Source of the DNA: Clostridia bacterium
GTDB taxonomy: Bacteria > Bacillota > Clostridia > Christensenellales > Borkfalkiaceae
DNA: 64,000 nucleotides
Reading direction: 5' to 3'
Assembly: GCA_017886575.1 (NCBI GenBank)
Contig: JAGHJP010000052.1
Coordinates: forward strand, 1-64,000
Made by a program: the position numbers and the translations under genes. Below the pieces are notes generated by a model. That model did no database searches, had not been told where the DNA came from, and was given only the letters and a program-made list of their open reading frames with translations. Of the stretch, positions 9,502 to 19,165 are shown in pieces. Positions within the stretch are counted from its first letter, which is position 1. Every line of letters begins with the position of its first letter.

Positions 9502-9951
9502 TCAGTTTCTCCCCGTCGAGCCGAACCCGCCCGCGCCGCGCACGGTGTCCGAAAGCGTTTCCGCCTCCTCGTATGCGGCGGCAAGGTAGGGCATGACGAC
9601 GAGCTGCGCCACCCGCTCCCCCGCCGCGACGGCCTGCGGCGCGTCCGTGTGGTTGTGCAGGGCGACCATCACCTCGCCGCGGTAGTCGCAGTCGATGACC
9701 CCCACTTTGTTGGCGGGGGCAAGCCCGCGCTTGCAAGCCAGCCCGCTGCGCGCGTATACCAGCCCCACCGTGCCCGCGGGCAGTTCCACGGCGATGCCCG
9801 TGGGAATGAACGCCGTGCCGTGCGGCGGCACCGTTATCTCCTCCGCCGTGCAGGCGTACAAGTCCGCGCCCGCGGCGTAAGCCGAGCCATAGACGGGCAG
9901 TTTTGCCCCGTCGCGCACCTTTTTCACCCTGACTTTGAGCGTATTTTCCAT
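9502..9951 (-). CDS. dut: dUTP diphosphatase
   Basis: Motifs AGADLYAC, ARSGLACKRGL, GVIDCDYRGEVMVALHN, GERVAQLVVMP, RGAGGFGSTGRN. Confidence 0.95.
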   Translation of the reverse strand: MENTLKVRVKKVRDGAKLPVYGSAYAAGADLYACTAEEITVPPHGTAFIPTGIAVELPAGTVGLVYARSGLACKRGLAPANKVGVIDCDYRGEVMVALHNHTDAPQAVAAGERVAQLVVMPYLAAAYEEAETLSDTVRGAGGFGSTGRN

Positions 9952-9971
9952 ATGTATCTCCTCCGGATCTT

Positions 9972-11012
9972 TTACCTGTTTTCCCCGTCCCCGCGCAGAT
10001 CGACCACGCGGAACGCCGCCGCGCGCAGGAGACGGTTGTAGACGGCGAGGGACACGCCGTCCTCGGCGGGACAGCGGACGTATACCGTCTTTGCCCCCCG
10101 CCTGTCGAGTTCGCGCAGGGCGGAAAAGAGCCTGTGCGCCTGTGCCGCGCCGTCCCCCTCTCCGCCATACGAAAGGGCGGGCACGGGCAGGGCGTCCTCT
10201 TCGCCGTCAAAGCACAGGCACCAGACGTTCTTTGCGGGCATGCCCCCGACGTATTTGCGGAATGTTGCAAAATCGCCCTTGACGAGTGTCAGGTCAGCGT
10301 CGGGCGCATAGTGCTTGTACTTCATGCCGGGCGAAAGCACTTTTTCGTCCGCGCGGACAGCGTGGGTGATGGCGGCGGCGATCAGAACTTCCGTACCCAA
10401 TACCCTCTCCATCTGCTCCTTGGTGACATAGCCGGGGCGCAATATCTGCGGCTTTTCCCCCAGGAGAGACACGACCGTCGACTCTACGCCCGCCGTGCAG
10501 TCCCCCCCGTCGAGGACGAGGGGCAGCCGCCCGTTCATGTCGGCGAACACGTCCCGCGCGTTGGTGGGAGAGGGCTTGCCGCTTAAGTTTGCGCTTGGCG
10601 CGGAGAGGGGCACGCCCGCGGCGCGGATGACCGCCTGCGCCACGGGGTGGGAGGGAAAGCGCACGCCCACGCTGGAAAGCCCCGCGCAGGTGGCGTCGCA
10701 CAGCCGTTCCCCCCGCGGCAGGATCATGGTCAGCGGCCCCGGCCAGAACGCCGCCGCCAATTTTTGCGCCGGCGGCGGAAAGGCGGCGACGACCCCTTCG
10801 AGCATGTCCAGAGAGGCGATGTGCACGATGAGCGGGTTGTCCTGCGGCCTGCCCTTGGCGGCGAATATCTTCGCCACTGCGTTCCCGTCCGTGCAGTCGG
10901 CGGCGATGCCGTACACCGTTTCGGTGGGCATGGCGACGATCTCCCCTCTGCGGAGCAGTTCGCCCGCATAGCGTATGCTGTTTTCATCGGCTTTCAAGAG
11001 CAGTGTTTCCAT
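9972..11012 (-). CDS. L-threonylcarbamoyladenylate synthase (Sua5/TsaC)
   Basis: 'IVAMPTETVYGIAADCTDGNAVAKIFAAKGRPQDNPLIVHI' plus C-terminal Sua5 domain. Confidence 0.95.
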   Translation of the reverse strand: METLLLKADENSIRYAGELLRRGEIVAMPTETVYGIAADCTDGNAVAKIFAAKGRPQDNPLIVHIASLDMLEGVVAAFPPPAQKLAAAFWPGPLTMILPRGERLCDATCAGLSSVGVRFPSHPVAQAVIRAAGVPLSAPSANLSGKPSPTNARDVFADMNGRLPLVLDGGDCTAGVESTVVSLLGEKPQILRPGYVTKEQMERVLGTEVLIAAAITHAVRADEKVLSPGMKYKHYAPDADLTLVKGDFATFRKYVGGMPAKNVWCLCFDGEEDALPVPALSYGGEGDGAAQAHRLFSALRELDRRGAKTVYVRCPAEDGVSLAVYNRLLRAAAFRVVDLRGDGENR

Positions 11013-11073
11013 AGTCCTTCCAATTTTACCACAATTTTTCCGGCATGGCAAGACATTTCCGGAGCGATAACAG

Positions 11074-11110
11074 AAAAAACGGCGTTTTCCTTGGCGGAAA
11101 ATGCCGTCTT
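11074..11110 (-). terminator. Intrinsic terminator downstream of lipoprotein gene
   Basis: Minus strand GACGGCATTTTCC gccaa GGAAAACGCCGTTTTTT. Confidence 0.8.
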
Positions 11111-11154
11111 AATCAATCCAACGCCTATCTAAGGGGATCCAGTAAGTTGTTGTT

Positions 11155-11787
11155 TTACGCTTCCCGAAGATCGGGAATCTCCACCTGCTGCCCACCGAAC
11201 GTGACGGAAACATTGTATACCGTATAATCAATGGATTCATTCAAAATAAAAATACTTTCATAACTCCAGGCAGATAAAGTATCCTCCTCAAACCAACAAC
11301 GAAAAATCACAACCATTTCCGTTTCGTCAACGATGAAAATATAACCATTTTGTGCCTCATCATATGTAAATGATTCATAATTGTCGGCAAACATTTCTAT
11401 CATAACCGAAAGTCCGCTCACTTCAAAAATCGACCTTTCATAGTCAGATATTTCCCATCCGTTCGTCTGTTGTTCGTACATTTTATACCCATTTTCCATG
11501 CGCTGACTATAAGATGTATCCTCGCGGATATTTTCTCCCTCCACAACAGTTTGATGATAATATTCAACGCCATCGGCCGCAACATATTCCAAATATGAAA
11601 CCCCGTCCGGGATGAAGAAGGTCACTGATATCTTCGAGTTGACAAACCGTTCTGCAGAGAATGCCGTCTGCCACTCTTCAGCTGTAACGGTCATCGACGG
11701 CGTCTTGGAACACGCTGCCGTCGAAACCACCGTTGCAAAACATAACAACATTCCAATTAAAGCGCCAAAAAATTTCTTCACTCTCAT
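11155..11787 (-). CDS. Uncharacterised lipoprotein
   Basis: Signal peptide with lipobox (VVSTAAC); no recognised domain. Confidence 0.7.
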   Translation of the reverse strand: MRVKKFFGALIGMLLCFATVVSTAACSKTPSMTVTAEEWQTAFSAERFVNSKISVTFFIPDGVSYLEYVAADGVEYYHQTVVEGENIREDTSYSQRMENGYKMYEQQTNGWEISDYERSIFEVSGLSVMIEMFADNYESFTYDEAQNGYIFIVDETEMVVIFRCWFEEDTLSAWSYESIFILNESIDYTVYNVSVTFGGQQVEIPDLREA

Positions 11788-11966
11788 AAAATATTCATCC
11801 TTTTCTTTAGAAAATATATTTTATTATATCACATAATTTGTGGCTTTTCAAGCCTTTTCTCATTTTTCATACAAACAAAACGAAAAAACACCGCAGGCGT
11901 ACCTACGGCGTTGGTTATTGTGTGTATATCTATATACATTCATCTGCGCATATCGTCATGTGCGCA

Positions 11967-13211
11967 TCAGGCGTTTTTCTTGCGGGCGATGTCGGCGTTG
12001 TCCTCGTCGCGGCGGCGCAGTTCGGGGATCGGGTGCGGCTTTTCTTCAAACCGCATATCCTGCCCGTTCTTCTCGATATACAGCGACATAAAACTGTGGG
12101 ACGGCACTTTCGCCTCTTCGGGGCAGACCGCCTTCTGATAGCGGAAGAAATCGGCGTTCGCGGGCAGGTCGTCCACCGCGCAGTACCCCTCCTTCATCGC
12201 CGTCAGGCGCACGGACTGCAACACTTCGCGGATATACTTCTTGTTCTCGTGGAAGGCGAGGAGCGTGGGAAATTCCCCCTGCGGGATGACCTGCTGCCAA
12301 TGCTTGCCTTCGTACTTTTTCAGAAGTTCCGCCGCGGCGTGCAGATGCGCGACCTCGATCTCGAACATGCTCTCCCAAATGCGTTTGACGCGGGCATGGG
12401 TCTCGTCTTGATAACAGGAATAGTACAGATAACACTCGGTATATTCGTGCATGAGCAGGTTTTCCAGCCAGCTGCAATCGGGGTCCGCGAGGCTCTCGTA
12501 ACCCGAAACGTGCTGTTCCTCGATCATGGCGATCTCGTTGAACAGGCGGCGGCCCTGGTCGGTGGGATAGAACGAACCGACGTTCATGTAGAAGTTCATG
12601 GTCTGCTGCTCCGCCGCCGTGATGATGTTCACGTGCAGGCGGCTTAAAATGTCCGCCGTGTGGAAGTCGACGGGGTAGCGGATATCGTCGTCCGGGTGGC
12701 GGTGCTCGGCGATGGTCGGGCGGCCGGGCATGATCTCGGTGTAGTGCCCGATGAGCGCGTCGAACATCTCCCCGTCGTCCTGTTCGAGGAGATCGGAAAA
12801 GCGGTAGAGATGGTCGAAGTCCTCCAACAGGGCGAAGTTGAGTTGGTTGCGGATGCTTGCGTTGCGCTCCCTTTGGGCGAGAATGGCGGTCAGGTCGACG
12901 GCGAGCTGCTCGTAGGAGATGGTCGTTTCCAGCTGGTTTTCGTCCTTGGGTTTGAGCGCCTGGATCTTCTTCTGCTGCTGCGCCTCTCCCCGCCGCATGC
13001 GGGCAAGGGCGCGGCGGACGTCGTTGTTCGGACAGGCGCGGGCAAAGGCGTGCGAAAAACGCACCGCTTCCATCTCCGCGCCGTTCATGAGGATGATGCG
13101 CGTCTTGGTGTAGGGGTCGGTTTCGTACTTGTCGTACGCCTGCGGGGCAAGGTCGTGCCAGCTTTCGTAGGTCGATTCGATTTTTCTCGGTTTCTGTTCG
13201 AAAGGGTTCAT
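11967..13211 (-). CDS. Uncharacterised ferritin-like (diiron-type) protein
   Basis: Helical protein with E..H motifs (IEEQHVSGYE, MHEYTECYLYY, EIEVAHLHAA). Confidence 0.5.
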   Translation of the reverse strand: MNPFEQKPRKIESTYESWHDLAPQAYDKYETDPYTKTRIILMNGAEMEAVRFSHAFARACPNNDVRRALARMRRGEAQQQKKIQALKPKDENQLETTISYEQLAVDLTAILAQRERNASIRNQLNFALLEDFDHLYRFSDLLEQDDGEMFDALIGHYTEIMPGRPTIAEHRHPDDDIRYPVDFHTADILSRLHVNIITAAEQQTMNFYMNVGSFYPTDQGRRLFNEIAMIEEQHVSGYESLADPDCSWLENLLMHEYTECYLYYSCYQDETHARVKRIWESMFEIEVAHLHAAAELLKKYEGKHWQQVIPQGEFPTLLAFHENKKYIREVLQSVRLTAMKEGYCAVDDLPANADFFRYQKAVCPEEAKVPSHSFMSLYIEKNGQDMRFEEKPHPIPELRRRDEDNADIARKKNA

Positions 13212-13288
13212 GTTTACACCGTCCTTTGAAAAAATTTGAAAAGATGTCTTTACTATTGCCCTTCCCGCAGATTTTATGCACGGCGGAC

Positions 13289-13316
13289 GAAAAAAGACGC
13301 AGGATTTTTTCCTGCG
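13289..13316 (-). terminator. Intrinsic terminator downstream of ktrA-like gene
   Basis: Minus strand GCGCAGGAaaaaaTCCTGCGTCTTTTTTC. Confidence 0.75.
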
Positions 13317-13337
13317 CCCTTTGGGTGAGCCGCCCCT

Positions 13338-13997
13338 TTACGGCTTGTTCACATAGAGATCGAAACGGTTGACCTTGTCGTTTTTTCCGATGACGAGCAG
13401 TTCGTCCCCCGGGTGCACCGTTTCGGTCGCCTTGGGGATGAAAAACTCCTCGCCGCGGAACATGCCGATGATGTTGACGTCGTAACGGTTGCGCGCGTCC
13501 ATGTCGATGAGCGTCTTTTCCTCGAACGTATCACCCACTTTGAGACGCACGATGCCGTACTTGGAGGCGATCTGATAGTAATCGGACACGTTGCGCGACA
13601 CGAGGCTGTGCGCGAGGGAAACGCCGAAGTCCTCCTCGGGGATGACCAGCCTGTCCGCCCCCAGCCGCTCGAAGATGGGCGCATAGGTCTTGTCGGAGAG
13701 GCGCACGATGACCCGCTGCACGCCGAGCTCTTTGAGGTTCATGAGCGTGAGAATGGCGGCCTGCAGGTCGTTGCCGATGGCGATGATGCCGTCCGTCATG
13801 TTTTCGGCGCCCAGCTCTTTGAGTGCGGCGAGCGAGGTGGAGTCGCAGATGGCGCAGCGGGTGACGCTTTCGGACACCCGGCGCACCTCCTCTTCGTTGA
13901 CGTCCACCGCCAGCACTTCGCCCTTCAGCGATTCGATGGTCTTGGCGACCGATTGCCCGAATCTGCCCAAACCGACTACGATAAAACTTTTTTTCAT
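13338..13997 (-). CDS. TrkA/KtrA family K+ uptake regulatory subunit (RCK)
   Basis: 'FIVVGLGRFGQSVAKTIESLKGEVLAVDVNEEEV' RCK_N plus C-terminal TrkA_C. Confidence 0.9.
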   Translation of the reverse strand: MKKSFIVVGLGRFGQSVAKTIESLKGEVLAVDVNEEEVRRVSESVTRCAICDSTSLAALKELGAENMTDGIIAIGNDLQAAILTLMNLKELGVQRVIVRLSDKTYAPIFERLGADRLVIPEEDFGVSLAHSLVSRNVSDYYQIASKYGIVRLKVGDTFEEKTLIDMDARNRYDVNIIGMFRGEEFFIPKATETVHPGDELLVIGKNDKVNRFDLYVNKP

Positions 13998-14016
13998 ACA
14001 AATTATCCTTTATTTT

Positions 14017-15390
14017 TTATCCTACAACTATATTTTCCTCGACGTACCTGACGTCGTCTTCGGATTTCGAGAAGATCCAGCTCTTGTTCATGGCGCTCAG
14101 GAAGGTGAGGATGCCCACGCGGCCGAGATACATGGTGAGGCAGAGAATGAGTTTGGACGCCGCGGTGAGGCTTGGCGTGATGCCGAGGGAGAGCCCCGTC
14201 GTGGAGAACGCCGAAACGACCTCGAAGAGAATGTCGGACACGGTCATTTTTTCCCCTTCTATGGCGGAGATGACCGTGACGGCGACGAGAATGTACAGGA
14301 TGCTGAAAATGATGAGCACGAACGCCTTCAGAATGGTCTGCTGGGAGATGCTCTTATAACTGAACGACGGGCGTTTGCCGCGGATAAACGCCGCGACGAC
14401 CGCGAGGACCACGAAGAAAGTGGTGGTCTTGATGCCGCCGCCCGTGGAAGCGGGAGAGGCGCCGACATACATCGTGAAGATGAGGAGCGCCTGCACGCTG
14501 CCCGGCGTATCCAAAAAGAGCCCCACGTTGTCGAACCCGGCGGTACGGGAGGACACGACGAGGAAGAAACATTCGAGAAGAGGCACGTCCTGCCCGTCGA
14601 TGAAATAGAAGAGTTTCGTGAGCAGCCCGCCGCCGAGGATGATGCCGCCCGTCACCAGAAAGACGATCTTCGAAGAAATGTTGAGCTTTTTCCAGCTCTT
14701 TTTCTTCCACAGGTCGTCGAGAAAGATGACGCCGACGCCGCCGATGACGATGAGGAGCATGGTGTCGATCTTGAACACGGCGTTCAGAACGGGCGGCAGT
14801 TCCCGCGTGAGCGTCACGAGGTTATCCCCCGTGCCCAAAATATCGAAACCCGCGTTGTTGTACGCCGAAACGGTGTGGAAGATGGCGGCGCGGACGGCAA
14901 ACCCCGCGTCGTCGAAGTGCAGGAGAAAGACGATGCAGTTGACGACCGCCCCCACGAACTGCACGGAGAAGGAGAAGATGACGATCTTGAGGATGAGCCC
15001 CTTGATGTCCGCCATAGTGTCCCGCCCGAGCATCTCCTGCATGACCGTCTGCGTGGAATACGCCAGCTTTTTCTGCACGAACAGAATGAAGAAGCAGGCG
15101 ATGGTCAGGATGCTGAGCCCGCCGATCTCGATGAGGACCGCCATGACCGTCTGCCCGAAGATGCTGAGCGTCGTGCCGACGTCGGCGACGGACAGCCCCG
15201 TCACGCAGATGGAAGAAGTGGCGAAAAACAGGGCGTCGACGAAGTTGACGCTCTTGCCCGGCATGTGTGCCACGGGCAGACAAAGCAAACCCGCCCCGAT
15301 GAGGATCGGCGCGAGAAAACAGACCATGATGATGATATAGGGAGATATTTTTATCTTTTTTTTCAACGTTCCTGCCCCCTGCCCGCACAC
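14017..15390 (-). CDS. TrkH/KtrB family K+ transporter subunit
   Basis: Multi-TM; 'FATSSICVTGLSV', 'SAYNNAGFDILG', 'SSRTAGFDNV', 'VSAFSTTGLSLG' P-loop repeats. Confidence 0.9.
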   Translation of the reverse strand: MCGQGAGTLKKKIKISPYIIIMVCFLAPILIGAGLLCLPVAHMPGKSVNFVDALFFATSSICVTGLSVADVGTTLSIFGQTVMAVLIEIGGLSILTIACFFILFVQKKLAYSTQTVMQEMLGRDTMADIKGLILKIVIFSFSVQFVGAVVNCIVFLLHFDDAGFAVRAAIFHTVSAYNNAGFDILGTGDNLVTLTRELPPVLNAVFKIDTMLLIVIGGVGVIFLDDLWKKKSWKKLNISSKIVFLVTGGIILGGGLLTKLFYFIDGQDVPLLECFFLVVSSRTAGFDNVGLFLDTPGSVQALLIFTMYVGASPASTGGGIKTTTFFVVLAVVAAFIRGKRPSFSYKSISQQTILKAFVLIIFSILYILVAVTVISAIEGEKMTVSDILFEVVSAFSTTGLSLGITPSLTAASKLILCLTMYLGRVGILTFLSAMNKSWIFSKSEDDVRYVEENIVVG

Positions 15391-15562
15391 GGGCGAGAGA
15401 TCGCGATGGCTTCGCGCTGTTCTTACTATAACATTTTATCTATATTTTGTCAACGGAATACACAACTAAAATGCAGCCGATTTTTTTTGCCGTCTTTCCG
15501 CGAAAAAAACGTCCGCACAAAAATTCTGGCAGGGGTGCCCGTCTTTTGCCGTCCCGCCGTGG

Positions 15563-15586
15563 TATACTGTTTTTGAGCTCAAAAAC
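15563..15586 (+). promoter_or_regulatory. Extended -10 promoter followed directly by an 18-bp perfect palindrome (operator-like)
   Basis: TGgTATACT then GTTTTTGAGCTCAAAAAC (15569-15586). Confidence 0.5.
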
Positions 15587-15618
15587 AAGAATGTATGCGC
15601 ATCGAAAGGAAATTTCAA

Positions 15619-15933
15619 ATGAATGAAACCATCATGCAGGGCACGACGCCCGTCTTTTCCTTCACGTTGCCCTTTGAGAGCGCGCAGGTAAAGAGTTTTT
15701 TCGTTACCTTCCGCCAGGGCGGGGAAAACGTGCTGGAAAAGGATCTGACGACTTGCGAAACGGGGGAGTATTCCCTTTCCGTGACGCTTTCCCAGGAAGA
15801 GAGCTTTCTCTTCGACCCCGCAAAGCCCGTCCTGATGCAGGTGCGGCTGGCGGACCTCGAGGGCAGCGCCTTCGCCTCGCCCGTCTTTCCCCTCCGCGTG
15901 GAAGGGGTGCTCAAAGGAGGCGAAGTGATATGA
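15619..15933 (+). CDS. Small phage-structural-like protein
   Basis: About 104 aa, beta-rich. Good RBS (GAAAGGAAA) and ATGA overlap with the downstream tail-fibre-like gene. Confidence 0.45.
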   Translation: MNETIMQGTTPVFSFTLPFESAQVKSFFVTFRQGGENVLEKDLTTCETGEYSLSVTLSQEESFLFDPAKPVLMQVRLADLEGSAFASPVFPLRVEGVLKGGEVI

Positions 15934-17297
15934 CGAAGAGAGCCGTATACATGCACCCCGCCGCCCTCTGCTTCGACCTGAAAAGATGCCTTTCCCCCGT
16001 GCCCGTCGCCTCGGGAGAAGTGGTTGACGCGCGCACCCTGAACGGGCACCGCTACCCCACCCTGCGCGACGCGCTGGAAGGAGAACTGAGCGCCCTCGCC
16101 GCCGAAAAGATCGGCAACATGCGCTTCAAAGGCGCCGTCGACGGCGCGGAAGACCTGGACGAAGAATACGCGGGCGACGCGGGCGATTACTTCTACTGCA
16201 CGGACGACGGGAAATATTACGCCTGGAAGGGCGACGCCTGGGCGGTATGCGGCGACGCGGCAAGGATTGCGAACGGCAGCGTAACGCCCCGCAAGACGAC
16301 CTTCATCACGGGCGGCGGATTTCCCAATCTCATGGAGGGCATTTCCATTGCGGCCGACAAGCAGCTGAACAACATCGGCAACATGGACGACAGCGCCGGT
16401 TACGACACCACCCTCAACGGCATTCCCGTATCGGCGGGACTGACCTATTGTTTTTCCGTCGACGGACAGAGCGAACTCATCGCCAAGATCGTCTTTAAGA
16501 CGGCGGACAACATCACCGCCACCGATTGGGACGAAGTCAACGGCACTTATATTTCCAACTCGGTCAACGTGAACGGAAGCATCGTGGCACCCGCGAGCGC
16601 AAAATACATGTTCATTTCCTTTTACCGGGCGACGCATACCCTCGCCGATCTGGTCGTGCAGCAGGCGGACGAGCCGCAGCCCGTCGCCGACGATCTTACG
16701 CTCAGCCGCTTCGTCGCCGTGCCGCAATGCGTTCGCTCCAATCTCTTCGGCAAGACCATGATGACCCTCGGGGACAGCCTGTCCGAAGGGGGATATTGGC
16801 AGAGCCATGTCCAAAAATGGACGGGATTAAGCGCGGTCAAGGACCTCTCCGCGGGCGGTACGAAGATCAACGTGTTTGCAAACAACGTCACGTCGCAGAA
16901 CATCGCGGACGTGGACATCGTGTTCGTCATGGGACTCTTCAACAGCACGGGCTCCGCCCCCGGTTCCCCCGGGGACGAGCCGAGCAACGCCGAAAACGCC
17001 TCGGTTTGCGCGGGATACAAATACATCGTCGAAAAACTGTATTCCCTCAAACCTTCGGTGCGCATCGTGCTGGCTTCCCCCCACCGCCCGCGCGCCGACG
17101 ACGTGGCGGAAAAGGCAAAAGCCGTGGGCATGGTTGCCGCCTATTACGGCATCCCCTTCATCGACCTCTACAACACCGCGGGGTTCAACGCGCTGACGTA
17201 CGATACCTTTCTGCGGGACGCCGTGCACAGTTCGGAAAGCGGCTACGAACGGGAGGCGGAACTCATCGCAGGCGGGCTGGTCCGGTTCTTTGGCTGA
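15930..17297 (+). CDS. Phage tail-fibre-like protein with C-terminal SGNH/GDSL hydrolase domain
   Basis: N-terminal 'GDYFYCTDDGKYYAWKGDAWAVCGD' typical of tail fibres. C-terminal 'MMTLGDSLSEGGYWQ' (GDS block) and 'DAVHSSESGYEREAELI' (DxxH-like block). Confidence 0.65.
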   Translation: MTKRAVYMHPAALCFDLKRCLSPVPVASGEVVDARTLNGHRYPTLRDALEGELSALAAEKIGNMRFKGAVDGAEDLDEEYAGDAGDYFYCTDDGKYYAWKGDAWAVCGDAARIANGSVTPRKTTFITGGGFPNLMEGISIAADKQLNNIGNMDDSAGYDTTLNGIPVSAGLTYCFSVDGQSELIAKIVFKTADNITATDWDEVNGTYISNSVNVNGSIVAPASAKYMFISFYRATHTLADLVVQQADEPQPVADDLTLSRFVAVPQCVRSNLFGKTMMTLGDSLSEGGYWQSHVQKWTGLSAVKDLSAGGTKINVFANNVTSQNIADVDIVFVMGLFNSTGSAPGSPGDEPSNAENASVCAGYKYIVEKLYSLKPSVRIVLASPHRPRADDVAEKAKAVGMVAAYYGIPFIDLYNTAGFNALTYDTFLRDAVHSSESGYEREAELIAGGLVRFFG

Positions 17298-17354
17298 CGG
17301 CGCGTGCGGGCGCGCCCCGCACGCCCTGCACCCCCGCTCGCCCTGCGGACAATG

Positions 17355-17397
17355 AAAAAAAGCGGAAGCCTTCTCTTGGAACGGACTTCCGCTTTTT
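17355..17397 (+). terminator. Intrinsic terminator
   Basis: AAAAAAAGCGGAAGcc...ggaCTTCCGCTTTTT. Confidence 0.75.
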
Positions 17398-17446
17398 GCT
17401 GTTTTTCGGGGCATGCCCCGGTCTTTACGGCATTGACGAAGAAGGG

Positions 17447-19081
17447 TCATCCCTCTTTCCCGTCCGCGCCGTCCTCCCCCTGCGGGGCGGGCGGCTGCCC
17501 TTCCGACGCCGCGGGGGCGGAGGCGGGTTTTCTGCCCTTGCCGAGGAGGGACGAGAGCGCGTTCTTTCCCGTCTGCCAGAGCGATTTGAACTCCGCGGTG
17601 CGGTGATAGACGAGCACGAAGAGGAGATTGGGCAGGACGGCGCAGATGACGATCTTCAGCAAAAACCACAGCACGCGCTGCCAGAGTTCCGCGGCGGTCG
17701 GCAACAGGGCGCACACGCCGAACGTGGCGGCCGCCACCGCTATATTGACGAGGGTATAGACCGCCAGCCGCGCGTAATAGACGCCGGCGTTCCGTTTGAA
17801 ATAGTTTTTGAACAGAACGTGCGCCGCCCAGGGCAGGTCGATGAACAGACAGCAGGCGATGGTCGACAGGAGGATGCCGTACAGGCCGATGAACTGCACG
17901 AGCAGGATATTGAGGGTCAGGTTGCACGCCGCCGAAAGGAGCGGGCGCCAGCGGTCGGCTTCCCACATGCCCGCGGCGTCCTTGAACACCGTCACGGCGT
18001 CCTGGATCTTGAAGGCATAGAAATAGACGGCGAAGCAGACGACGAGCCCCATGGAGAGGAGCGAACTCTCCCCCATCCACAGAGACATGAAGTCCTGAAA
18101 GAGGCACAAGAGGCAGGCGGCGCAAAAACCGCAGATCCAGCCCTGCATGAGCAGCAGTTTTTTGAAATTGCCGAAGTTGCGCTCCACCGTTTCGGTCACG
18201 ATGCTGTTGCCCAGCCCCGCCTGGATGGCGTTGTAGTACATGAGCAGAAAGGAGAACAGCATGGTGATGATATATTGGTAATTGGTGAATATGCCGAGCA
18301 CCTGCAGCCCCAGAAAAGCGCTGACCACGATGCCGTCCACCGAGGTGGAACACACGTTGCCGACCTTATAGACGAAGAGCGCCTTGACCTTGCCGAAAAT
18401 GGCTTTGCGCACCCCTTTATTCAGTTTTCCCTGCGGACGGTAATCGGGATAGTACTTGTTCGCGACGAACGCGATCAGCAGGTTCCGCAGCAAAAAAATG
18501 GCGGGCGGCACGACGCTGTACAGATAATAATTCCTGAACGCGAGCAGCATAACGATCTGCACGATGTACTGCAGCGTGTCGACGGCAACAAAAACCTTAT
18601 TGGACAGATCGGAGCGCTGGTGCGCCTCCATGAGGCAGCCCTTATAGGCGAACAGGCTGTACGAGATGACCGTGGATGCGAGGTTGAAGCCGTACAGCAC
18701 ATATATATTCAGCCCCCCGGGCATTTCGTCCCGCACGAGGACGGGCAGGAAGGGCATGACGGCGAGCCCGGCGATGAGGATGACGGCGGCGATGGTGTAA
18801 TAGCAGCGCCTGTAAAAATGCAACAGCGCGCATATTTTCAGCTTATCCTCATCCACGATGGCGCGGTACATGTGAAAGACGAGGGCGCTGGAGATGCCGA
18901 GTTCCGCCAAAGAGAGCACGCTCAAAATGGACGTGAACAGGCTGTTCAGTCCCAGATACTCCTCACCCAGCACACGGAGCAGAATGGCTTTGATGAGCAA
19001 CTGCGCCAGGATGATGACGATTTTATCAAGCAATCCCCAGAATACATTGCGGGTCGCGTTTTTGCTTCGCTCGAACTTCAT
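17447..19081 (-). CDS. Polysaccharide flippase (Wzx-like, MATE/MVF fold)
   Basis: About 12 TM segments; 'NVFWGLLDKIVIILAQLLIKAILLRVLGEEYLGLNSLFTSILSVLSLAELGI'. Confidence 0.85.
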   Translation of the reverse strand: MKFERSKNATRNVFWGLLDKIVIILAQLLIKAILLRVLGEEYLGLNSLFTSILSVLSLAELGISSALVFHMYRAIVDEDKLKICALLHFYRRCYYTIAAVILIAGLAVMPFLPVLVRDEMPGGLNIYVLYGFNLASTVISYSLFAYKGCLMEAHQRSDLSNKVFVAVDTLQYIVQIVMLLAFRNYYLYSVVPPAIFLLRNLLIAFVANKYYPDYRPQGKLNKGVRKAIFGKVKALFVYKVGNVCSTSVDGIVVSAFLGLQVLGIFTNYQYIITMLFSFLLMYYNAIQAGLGNSIVTETVERNFGNFKKLLLMQGWICGFCAACLLCLFQDFMSLWMGESSLLSMGLVVCFAVYFYAFKIQDAVTVFKDAAGMWEADRWRPLLSAACNLTLNILLVQFIGLYGILLSTIACCLFIDLPWAAHVLFKNYFKRNAGVYYARLAVYTLVNIAVAAATFGVCALLPTAAELWQRVLWFLLKIVICAVLPNLLFVLVYHRTAEFKSLWQTGKNALSSLLGKGRKPASAPAASEGQPPAPQGEDGADGKEG

Positions 19082-19165
19082 ACCTCTGCCCCTCGGTCCT
19101 CTCCGTTAAAAGTGAGAAAACCGGACGCGGGAAGATATCCATGCCCGCGTTCTTCCTGTTTTACG

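Noticed and set aside
15391-15470. c-di-AMP (ydaO-type) riboswitch upstream of ktrB
   Set aside because: Expected for ktr genes, but the leader between the TTGACA-17-TATAGT promoter and the ATG is too short and lacks recognisable ydaO motifs.
13690-15576. 628-aa plus-strand ORF opposite ktrB
   Set aside because: Charged D/E/R/H composition and antisense to a clear membrane transporter.
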